A DNA stretch of 64,000 bases from Sarocladium kiliense (Eukaryota; Ascomycota; Sordariomycetes; Hypocreales; Sarocladiaceae). Every line of letters starts with the position of its first letter. Position 1 is the stretch's first letter. Where the stretch lies: assembly GCA_030734395.1 (NCBI GenBank), contig JAUZTG010000023.1, positions 62,001-126,000 on the forward strand, read 5' to 3'. The translations under genes were made by a program, and so were the position numbers. The notes under the pieces are model-generated. The model was not told the origin of the DNA. It saw only the letters and a program-made list of their open reading frames with translations, and did no database searches. Shown one piece after another: positions 11,726-21,600 of the stretch.

Positions 11726-12394
11726 TTACGCCATAGCTGCAGCCATTCGTCTGTCTCGTCTTTCCTGAGCCGCCGCCCGCACTCTTCTTGATGATTGTGA
11801 AGTATTCAAGCATCCGACGATGGAGAATAGGAATCTCCAAGCCCTAGGGTGGGATGTCAGTAAGTCAAGTCCTCTGAAGGTGTCCCGGTTGCAGATGAAC
11901 TCTGGTGTACTTACACTACCGCCGCTTGAAGGTACAGCGATGCGTGCAACATATGGTCCTTGTCGTACATATTATGAACGTCTCTTCGTCGGATCCCCTG
12001 TGAGGCATATGCAGGTCCGCTTTCGGAGAAGAGTACGAGGACAATGCCCCCAACTGTGAGTGCAAGAGAGAAAAGGTCATGCATCAGGACGCGAGTATGG
12101 GAGAGTCGGACGAAGCCGTGCGAGCTGTCGAGGATCGAAACCATCTCCCAGCTATCGTTGAGCATGGCTACTCCGGTCTAATGAACAGTGCAAGGTCAGC
12201 TAAGCCAGCAAAATAAACACCCGAAGAGGACAGCGGGAAGCACATACGCCAACCATGGCAGCCGCCACAGCTCCTCCAGTCCTTGGCCATCTGTTGATCA
12301 CATACGCCATGACAACGAGGGCAGCAACGGAGGTCAGCCATCCTAGCATGCGAGCCGCGGCCTGCAAGCTGTCCCAGAAGCGTCGGGAGGGCAT
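11726..12394 (-). CDS. Small multi-pass membrane protein of unknown function
   Basis: I do not recognise the family. Three exons, 12394-12248, 12177-11915 and 11843-11726, join in frame through clean GT-AG introns of about 70 bp to 175 residues. Hydrophobic segments lie at about residues 13-34 (MLGWLTSVAALVVMAYVI), 41-57 (crossing the first splice), 79-97 (LFSLALTVGGIVLVLF) and 128-147 (crossing the second splice), suggesting four membrane spans. The C-terminus is basic (SSRRVRAAAQERRDRRM). That both splice junctions complete hydrophobic helices supports the model. The start ATG at 12394 is followed directly by the first helix. The neighbours are the ABM-fold gene (convergent) and the ferric reductase, whose 3' end faces this gene's promoter. 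A functional link is only possible, not shown. Confidence 0.62.
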
Positions 12395-13178
12395 AGTTGG
12401 GGCCCGTCGCCGAAGCGGAGTGGGCGCATTCGAATCTCTAGATGCTTCCCCACCGCAGCGGACCAGCGAGAGGATCTGGTAGTGAACGAGGGTGGTGCTA
12501 GAGGACCAGGAGAGGCGCGTTTAGCGCGGCTTGCGACTGGATGTGCGGTATGTAATCGTGTGATCGGGACAGAGGATCGATTGATGTCGTTCGTAACGGG
12601 TGCGACGAGAGAAGATGTGGTCGATGGAGGGACGAATGGGTGAAGGAGGCAAACAAAGCACACGGTGAAGGCAATGTCCAATGCAGGGCAACGGGAAAGC
12701 GAGGCAACGCCTGGCTGGATTCGCCAAGCGCTTCCAGCCCCGCGTCGACTGTCGGACTGTCGCCAACAGATGGTACTTGGCGCCTAGATCACGGGGACCT
12801 GCCTATCATCCTAAATGTGGGGTGGGTTTGAGGTACCATAGCCCAACTGCACAGGTCTTGCCTTACACCCGCCAGCAACTGGGAGGTAGGCGGCTGAGGT
12901 CAACACCGCCACCCTTTAGGTTTCTGGTGCATATCTTGAAAACCTGGAGAAATCAGGCTAAGATATGCATGGACTGAAGGACGATGTTCACAATGAGAGA
13001 TCGGCATGTTTCGCCGTACGTGATGGATCGGAGTCAAACATCACCTGAGAACTGTTGCGACCGTTACTCTGATCCCAGGGCAGGTATCAAACAAATTATA
13101 TTCACGTCCTCAAAACTGTGAGTTCCCGAAACGCCCGGCAATGCCGCCTGCAGTAATTTCCCATCCACACCGGATGTC
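12395..13178. other. Intergenic, upstream of the small membrane protein and downstream of the reductase
   Basis: Short overlapping frames on both strands (for example 12343-12681 on the minus strand) show no family motif. Nothing else seen. Confidence 0.45.
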
Positions 13179-15172
13179 TTAAAATGAGTACTCTTCCACG
13201 TACAGATAGATGCCTTGCGCGCCTGTCCCCTTGTGCACCGCTCTTTCGTCACTCAGCCGACTGACACAGTTCCTTGTCCGCGAAACCACCTCCTTGCCGC
13301 CACATACAATCACCGCCGTTTCACCAGAGGCTTTCTCGACTGGTTCGCGAATCAGCGCTTCTATATCTGGGCGTGTGTTGTACTCTCTGATGTAAGGCGA
13401 TGCTGCAGCGGTATTTGTTCCACAGCAGTCTTCCTGGATGAAGGAAGAGGTTTCGTCGTCATTCGGTTTGCTCACGCAGCACGCACACAACCCGGGACCA
13501 CTGCAACATGCCTTCGGTGCTTCTTCGATGGCGTCTTGATCTTCTCCACTGCTTGCACTCGGCGACACCGTCTTCTCGTCATTCGATAACGGAGATTCAT
13601 CTCCCTTCTCTCCAGTGATAGCCACGTGCACAAGAACATCGATGCCCCGGCCTCGGACCATTCGCGCTGCATCCCGCGCCCGTTGCACATAGTACTCAAT
13701 CTCCTGGGAGGTTTTTGCCAGAAGGACCAATTCGACTCTCTTCACGCAAGTGTCATCGCTCTTTGCAGCCATGTCCTCTAGGAATGGCACAGTGAAGCTG
13801 GCGCCTGTGGAAGCACCAACGAGGACTACTGTCTCGAATATTTCGCATCTTGGAGGCGCCCCGAACGGTCCCGAGAGGAAACCTGTCACGTTTTTGCCAG
13901 GGTTCTTGGTGGCGAATGCATGCAATCTCTTTGAGAAGCCCCCATGAGCCCGGACGATGAGCTGAATACTATCACAATAGCAGCCACCGCCGGTTGGAGG
14001 ACGACGAGCACATGCAATCGTGTATGGGTGAGACTCCACCGGACCGATGCGGGGTATCCAAAGATACACGAATTGGCCAGCCTTCCATGGAAAATGAACG
14101 TTTTTGACGGTCAAAAGTGTGGTGTACGGTCCGACGGCGCGAGCAGAGACGTGATGGCCAATGTGTTTGCCGCCCTGGCAAGAGCTTGTGTTCGGCCTGA
14201 AACGGACATTTTGCCAACCAAGGATTGACCATCTGGCGAACCGGTCAAATACGAGGAAGGCCACCGCCATCCACAAATTATAGCGAGCCGGAATAGGGAT
14301 GTGCTTGTAGAGCAACCATATCATGAGAACTGCACTCACAATATGCTGCAGAACCCAAAACTCATAAGCCAATCTTCTGACCGGAAGAAACCCGGTGATT
14401 ATATTCCAAAGCATGATGCCCCAGGCGCCGAACCCATACTTTGTCAAGGGCATAATCTGGAGGGCAAATTCGGTGAAGTCGGCCTTCTCCCACTGAACCC
14501 AGAAATGGAAGCCGTGGATCGTTGCCGTGAAGAAAATAATGCGAGCGACCCAGCGGTGCAGCCAGTTGATCCGCTCATGGCTCATTCCAACAAGCCATCC
14601 AATAGGGTTTGCTTTCATAGCCAGGAGATAGAGCATGGGCAATTGTGTGATGGAAATCCATGCGTTCCGGTACCCTATCCGCTCAAAAAAGTATATGTCG
14701 TTCTTGACAGCCTGGAAGAACATCATGTAGGCGATGACAGCGCAGTAGATTAGGATGACAAGAATTCTGCCCAGGGGTGGAGGCGTCGCCCAGCGAAGAC
14801 CCCGGATAGAGACATAAAACTGCGGATGGCCAATCTCTCGGAAAATGGCTGTCGTAGTAGCCCATAACTGGGCAACGAAATTATGAGGTCGCGTTGGGTG
14901 ATCGACTTTTGGATCCCGACAGTGTGCCAATCTGTACTCGGTCAAGAGCGACGGTCAGTTATGCACTCTCATAGCTTTGGAATCAGGCACACATACCTTT
15001 GGCGTGCCTGTAAATGGCCGATGCCACGTAGTAGAAGCAAGGAACCAGCTACACCAGCGGCAAGATACCAGTAGTCGCGGGCATAAGCATGGTTCTGGGT
15101 GGAGTTGACGCCGGCTGACTGATGGTGTTCATGACCGCTGCCATCACTGTCCATGCCGTCCATGCCGTCCAT
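13179..15172 (-). CDS. Ferric/cupric reductase, FRE family transmembrane oxidoreductase
   Basis: Transfers electrons from NADPH through FAD and two hemes across the plasma membrane to reduce extracellular Fe(III) or Cu(II). Exons 15172-14997 and 14931-13179 join in frame to 642 residues. Seen: a short Met/His-rich N-terminus (MDGMDGMDSDGSGHEHHQ), a first helix at about 36-48, then a six-helix core with the bis-heme histidines His184/His198 and His255/His269, each pair 14 residues apart. The FAD motif HPYTIA is at about 360-365, the nucleotide loop GASTGASFTVPF at about 431-442, and a VCGG near 602-604. An unusual cysteine-rich insert (Cys534, 535, 541, 543, 544, 561, 562) follows an acidic stretch. 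The gene is divergent from the BIM1-like copper gene. Whether the main substrate is iron or copper is undecided. Confidence 0.93.
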
Positions 15173-15173
15173 G
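15151..15173. repeat. 9-bp tandem repeat at the reductase start codon
   Basis: The unit ccatgccgt is present twice plus a partial copy. On the minus strand it encodes the repeated Met-Asp-Gly that opens the ferric reductase, so the Met-rich N-terminus can expand or contract by slippage. Confidence 0.85.
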
Positions 15174-16567
15174 ATGCGGCATCCGCGTGCTTCACCTGAA
15201 GCTCATACGAAGAATCCTTGGTGGAGATCTAGAAATAGTTGAGCCACCGAAGTCTGCGAGAGTCGAGGGCTGAGGTGCCGAAGCAGGGAACTCGCCTGCA
15301 AGACCGTCGAGGCTTGCCAAAAGATTATGTATTTGGCTCTGATGGGGAGTCGGGAACCATAAGTCGAATCTCGCAAATGGGACTGCCGAGAAAATACGGT
15401 TGGAATATGAAGGTTGAAAGTTGCAAGATTTGGCAGGCGTTGGACCGTGTGGCGTTGTTTCTAAAGGGAGAGTGGGTGAGTGCGATTGCGCGGGTTGGCA
15501 GCGTTCGGGACATGCGCCAACCGGATGCCTACCTGGCCGTGCAGTCCGCTATACGCACAGCGGAGAAAATCATGGAGCTCTTTTCACTGAGATGACGGTC
15601 TACCTCATTAAATGTCTCGCTGAACAGGCTACGATACCGCGAAGATGACCCGCTAGTCACCATCATGTTGCCATTTCGGTTCTGCACCCGTGCTTTTGTC
15701 CCATCGTAGGAAAGGCCTCTCTCTTACGAGTATACCCCACTGACCATAATCTTCATCCATGCTCAGGGACTGATCGTGCCAGAATGTGATGCCATTGTAC
15801 GCCATCTTGAAAGTACTGAAGTTCAGCTGTGAGGGAAAGTGGCGAGGAAACTTGCTCAAACGGCCTCAACAGGTGGCGGCCATATGCACGCGCCCTGACG
15901 TTCTGGTTGGTTGGGGGTGCCTGGCAGTGGGTCATTCGAAGTGGATGGGCCCCGAACCATCAACACCATGCTCTCTGATGGTGAAGCGAGTGCCTTCTGT
16001 GCCTCGGAGAGCAGGAATACACACATAACACTTCTGTCTGTATGGTGCGGACATGAGTCTCACGCGGGTTGATTGTAATCTTCCTCTAGGGCGGCACGAA
16101 GAACCTGTTCCTGCGCCACCTCCGCAGACTGCAACGCTCCGTATACTTATCTCCCGGCCCGGACCCGCTTCTTCAGCGCCGTGCCCGGCCGTGGCCTTCG
16201 GGGGCTGTCATGTTGAAGTCTGGAGCACAAATAATCAAGTATCAAGTCCCTAAAGGATTGACCAGATCGGTTTCGCCTTTCTGTGGCCTGCTTTTCCCAA
16301 GTCTTACCAGTATGCCAATGCGTGTGCACAGGCCGTGAAGCAGTAGGCGAGAAACCCTCAACGGCACAAGCCCCGCGAGAAACTTGCTCACGTCCGGAAG
16401 GAGCTGCCGGCCGTCACATCCGTTCCTGGCGCTCCTTAAAGCTCCCTCGAGGTAGCTCTTTTGCTAGTTTCCAACGCTTCCTCTCATTCTGCTCTGCGCT
16501 GCCTTTGCCTTGTACTGTTCGCTTCCTCCCCTGAGCTTTCATCCTCGTTGTCCATTCTTCGCCCGCC
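15173..16567. promoter_or_regulatory. Divergent intergenic region of the reductase and BIM1-like genes
   Basis: About 1.4 kb separates the start codons of the minus-strand reductase and the plus-strand copper protein, so their promoters must lie here. Scanning by eye, I found no exact copy of the yeast copper element TTTGCTC; TTTGCTA occurs near 16461. A single TGCACCC near 15683 matches the yeast Aft core but is likely chance in a filamentous fungus. The open frames inside are unrecognised. Confidence 0.45.
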
Positions 16568-17344
16568 ATGCGTTCAGTTCTAATTCTCGCCCTCGCTGGC
16601 CTCGCTTCCGCCCACTTCAAGCTGCTCAATCCAGAGTCGTTCTACTTCGAGGACGCCACAGAAGATCAAGCGCCCTGTGGTGGCAAAGCCCCCGACTTCC
16701 CCAGCAATGATGACGACCTCTTCCAGTACCACATTGGGGGCGAGGATATCGCTACTCAGCTCACTCATGAGCGCAGTGCCTGGCTGATTCGAGTGACTAC
16801 CGACCAAAAGGCCTCCAAGGACTGGGAGCAGGTCTTCCCAATCTACACCCAGAGCGGCCTTGGATCTTTCTGTCAGCCTAAAGTCGCCGTTCCTGAGAAG
16901 TACGAGGGCAAGACCGGCATCGTCAGTGTCGTCTCTGCTGCCACTGACGGAATCCTCTATCAGGTGAGTTCCAGAGGCCTATACACTTCTAGTAAGAAAA
17001 GCGTGATTGCAGACTCCAGAAGCTAACTTCCTTATTTGTAGTGCGCCTTAGTGAAATTCGTCTCAGGCACCGGTGACGACTTCGGAAAATGCTCCAACGG
17101 CTCTGCAACTGGCTACTTCAGCAGCAATGACCAACTCTCCGCGCTCGTCGATGATAATGCCAGTGGCTCCACTGAAAGCAATGAGACAACGACGTCGAGC
17201 GGCAACGAGCCCTCGTCAACAAATGAAGACAACGGAGGCGGCGACAATGGTGATGGCGCCATGTCCCTCCAGGCGTGGGGATTTATGAGCAGCCTGCTTA
17301 CGGTCGCGGCAATGGCGGTCGCTGGTGGTGCGTTCTTGGTTTAG
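16568..17344 (+). CDS. BIM1-like (X325) GPI-anchored copper-binding protein, LPMO-related
   Basis: Extracellular, probably wall- or membrane-anchored copper protein of the LPMO-like X325 family, whose studied member Bim1 of Cryptococcus takes part in copper acquisition and not in sugar oxidation. Exons 16568-16963 and 17042-17344 join in frame to 232 residues. Seen: a signal peptide of 15 residues (MRSVLILALAGLASA) that leaves His16 as mature N-terminus, the copper-brace histidine; HFKLLNP and later APCGG, family hallmarks; four core cysteines (PCGG, SFCQP, YQCAL, GKCSN) fitting two disulfides; a Ser/Thr/Asn-rich linker; and a hydrophobic C-terminal tail after a small-residue site (NGDGAM), a GPI-attachment signal. 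It is divergent from the ferric/cupric reductase, which would supply reduced copper. Confidence 0.88.
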
Positions 17345-18651
17345 AAGGACAATTTTCCAGTTGCTCAGGATACTCAGATACCACGCAAATTGAATTGCAA
17401 GTCAAGTTTGCCGGCTTGCTAGTCGTGCTTGATGCATCTATACGTGCCTAGAATCCGCCACGTGTGACTACAGACGCCTGAACCACAGTCCGGATTGCTA
17501 CCAAAAGCATCCCGTGTGTCCGTCCTTCGTTTATGCACCATGCCTTCGGAATGGCTGGTTACATCCATGCAAACGCCGTCCCTCCTAAGGGTCCACTTCT
17601 GGCAGATCAGCAATGCCTATGCTTCCTTGTGTGCGTCCATCAAATGCTCCCTCGGTCCAGCTCCGCTTCGACCAGCCTTCAAGCAAACCCGAAATCAGCA
17701 GCGTGATTGGCCAATGTATGACCCTGAAGAAACCAAGTCCCCTCCCCCGCCTAACCTGTGGTGCCAGTGGTTCCGCACGGGGGCAACAGAGGAGCTTCAG
17801 GATGCACATCGTCTCTGCTGAGGTGGGGTTCTTGAGTTGGAGCTTCTGTAGCAAGTCTTGGTGGCTGATAGAGGAAACCGACTTGGAGTGTCCCTGGTTT
17901 TTCAGTTGCGCATTTCTCTCCAGGCTCTGGGGCGGCTTATAGCTTGTCACGGCCACTAGTCTCAACTCTCTCACAACCGCAATGCACCCAGTCCTTCATA
18001 CCTTACGGCCGTGACGCATCTCGTTCAGCATTCGTGCTACTCCGTCAGCCTGTCGGTGAGCCGCGTACGGTATCTGCACCGTGCAACAGACCTAGCTTGG
18101 TACCTGTGTCTCCAGTTCAATCCTCCCGCCTCAAGTCTCGGCGGCCGGGGTGGTTCTGTGAGGGGTTACTCCACATGCATGGCCCCGTCACCGCCGTGTC
18201 CTTGTCATCTCCATCATCATACCTACCGTAGTTTCTGCCTGTTGTTTCCATCCATTGCCGACAAGCTCTTATTCAGTCAGTGCCTGGCCTCGTCTGCTTG
18301 TATGCCTGCGCAAGTGCGGCGGATATATCTTTGAGTTGAGTACTGCTCCATTTTGACTTTACGACTCAAAATGCTTGGTTAGATGTCTAAACTCTAATTC
18401 TCCTTTGCTCAAATCTTGGATTCTCTCTTGGGCGCACTCTGGATAATTGACAAGGCCCTCGCCCAAGGTCCCAGCTACGGACATCGACCGAGCATCTATC
18501 AACCAGCGGGTTTGGACGATGACATAGACCGGGATACAAGTTTCAGTGTTGTCTTGCTTGCTGATTTCTTCCTTTCTCTTGTTCTTTTCTTCCCTTCATC
18601 TCGTCTTCGTCTGTCTTAGTGACAACGATACGACAACCCCGGACGCCCACC
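17345..18651. other. Intergenic, upstream of the ABC transporter
   Basis: Several short overlapping frames (17495-17821 and 18011-18334, plus strand) have no recognisable content. A pyrimidine-rich stretch precedes the next gene. Confidence 0.5.
18564..18617 (+). promoter_or_regulatory. CT-rich tract before the ABC transporter start
   Basis: A stretch of mainly C and T ends about 35 bp before the start codon. Such tracts are common in promoters or 5' leaders of expressed fungal genes; its role here is inferred. Confidence 0.35.
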
Positions 18652-21600
18652 ATGTCTGTCCCTCACGTCGCCTCCAAGGCCCTCGCCAGCCGAGTCGACC
18701 CTGTCCGGATCCTCCCCCCAGGCGCCGACGCCCTTCCCACTGTCCGCATATTTGGACATGACTTCACGATATCAACGCCAGCCTCTCAAACCGACAATGT
18801 CATTATTTACGTCCTCGCAGGTCTCTCCTGTTCAACGTTCCTGCTCTACATCCTGAGCACACCCATCGTTCGCCGGTTGCCAGCATGGCTAAAACCCTTT
18901 GCTCGTGAAGAGGTCTTCAGCCGTATCAAGCGCCGCGCCTGGTCGCAATGGACTCTTCTTCTTGGGATCATCTGTCTCACTGGTCTCACTCTTTCCGTCA
19001 TGCATGATTGTTTATCCAACCATGAATTTATCGGCATTTTTGAGGTCATGCCGTGGTTGTCCGCCACCCTCATCACTGCTTTCCAGCGTCCAACGAAGAC
19101 GCCACGGCTCCTCCTCGCTCAGTACCTCTTCATCTTCCTCGCTGCCCTTGGAATATACGCCAATGAGTTTCTTGTCCATTCTCTGCGAGCTCTCGAGCCA
19201 TGTCGGTTGGCCTGTGCAGTTCTTGCTTTCCTGGCGTTTGTCGTCATTGGCAACATGCCACTCCGAGATCCAAGCTGGGGCAACCAAGATATCGGCAGCA
19301 GCAAACTACCTCCTAGCAATGTTGTGCGCAGCCCTGAAGACAATCTCACTCTGTTCCAGTTCTGGACCATGAAATGGGTATTTCCGCTTGCCAAGGTGGC
19401 CCGCAAGCGTGAGATTGTTGTTGAGGATGTCTGGCAGCTTCCCTGGGAGTTTCAGCACGCACGCCTATACATGGCTTTCCGTGAGCTCAAAGGACGCTTG
19501 CTCAATTGCCTCATCCAGGCAAACGGTCTCGATCTTGTCACATCCATGTTCCTGACTATATGTGAGCGTACCCTCGATGTCTCACAGATGCGCATCTCGG
19601 CCTATCTCTTCAATGCTTTGGACCGTTCCGATGGCTCCGAAGCTGCTTTCTGGGCACTTGTGATTCTCTTTATGGATCTAATGCGCAGCGTCTGTAAAAC
19701 CACTGGTCAGTGGTATGGACGAAAGGCTTACGAGAGATCTCGTGGTGAGACGTTCATTGCCTTGTTCATCAAGTTGCTCACCCGCGCCGTTCCTGGATCC
19801 GACCAGACAGAGAAAGGGCCCTTGGAAGAGACCATCGACATTAGCCAGGATGAGAGTCCAACCAAGGTGCGACGCATCTTGAACACCGTCTTCGGGCCTC
19901 CAAAGCGCAAACAAGTATCTGGAAGTCGCGCATCCAATGCCAAGGTTGTCAACTTGGTCCGTGGTGATACGTACGAGATCTCGCAACGCTTCTGGGACTT
20001 CAACAGGCTTGCCGCTGCCCCTCTCAAGGCTGCCCTAATTATCTACTTCCTCATCGACATCATGGGCTGGCCCTCGGTCTTGGGCCTGGCACTCATGTTC
20101 ATCTTCCTCACCACTAATACCCTACTTGTTCGCTGGCTCATCAAGATGGAACGCCAGCGCACCGCATACTCAGATAGGCGCGCTCAAGCAGTTTCTCACT
20201 TCGTTGAAGCCAGCCGACCCCTCAAGTTAAATGGTTGGACATCTTCCTGGAGTGATAGGATCTTCCAGTTCCGAGATCAGGAAATGTTCAAGCGCCTGCA
20301 CATCACTTACATCATGGCGACCATCTCCACCGTCAACCTGATGGGTGGTACGATGTACCCTTTGGCAAGTATCATCTTCTATACTCTTTTCCTGAAGCAA
20401 GGGCTTCCCAATGAAGTTATTTGGCCTGCTCTGTCGCTCTTCAGCCAGCTGCAGTGGAGTGTTCAAGAGGCCTTTGATGTGATTTCGGCCTTTTGGAAGA
20501 CTACGATCCCCATCGAGCGTGTCAACAAGTACATGGCGGAGCCAGATCGAGATGCATCTTCCACCGGCTCCGCGGATGCAAAAGACATTGTTTTTCACAA
20601 TGCCTCCTTCGCTTGGCCATCCACCGATCACAATGTTCTCAAGGACATCAGCCTCACCTTTGGCACTGGTCTGACTGTCATTCGTGGTAAGGTCGGCTCC
20701 GGCAAATCCAGCCTGCTCTTGGCGGCTCTAAACGAAATGGAGATGCATAATGGTGCTGTTCTCCGTCCCGATGAGGCTATCGGATACGCTCAACAATTGC
20801 CATGGATTCAGAGTAGGACTATCCGTGAAAACATTATATTCCATCAACGCTTTGACGCCCAGCGTTACCGCGATGTTCTGAGCGCCTGTGCACTCGGTCC
20901 CGATCTCACGACGTTCCCAGACGGGGATCAGACCAAGCTGGACGAAGGCGGTGCCGGTCTCTCTGGTGGGCAGAAGGCTCGGACAGCCCTCGCCCGAGCC
21001 ATCTACAGTCCATCACGTATCCTCCTCCTTGATGATCCACTGGCTGCCCTCGATCACGATACGGCCAGTCTCATCGTGCGAAGACTCCTCCAAGGGCCCC
21101 TGGTCAAGGATCGCATCGTTGTCATGGTTACTCACCGTGATGATCTGGTTCTGCGCATCGCGAACCAGGTGGTTGACATGCAAGACGGCTCTGCAAAAAT
21201 TCTGTCGGCCGCTGAGATCGAAGAAGAACTAGCTCACCCATACCATGCAGGCTCAGGAAAGAGCACAGCAGATGAGGCCGAGCATCATCAGGAGGAACAT
21301 ACAGAGGTTCCTGAGCTGAAGGATGCCCCCGAGGAACCGGCTCGTGTTGGCAGCGTGTCCCTCAACATCTACACAAAGTACATGAAAGCAGGTGGGTGGT
21401 GGCTTTGGGCTCTCTTGATCTTCTTCTACAGTCTCACTCGAGTCTGCGAGGTCGGGCGTGCTCGTCTCCTTGAAGCCTGGGGCGACGACTCAGCACGCTT
21501 GGACCCAAGTACTGGTGGCGGTTTCTTGGGGCTTCCTCCAGCAGCAACTCACCCTCGCCCCTGGATCATTACTCTTTCGGGTCTTTCGGCTGCTCAGATT

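Noticed and set aside
15670..15700. TGCACCC as an Aft-type iron element
   Set aside because: Aft regulators are typical of budding yeasts; a single 7-base match in 1.4 kb is expected by chance in a filamentous fungus.
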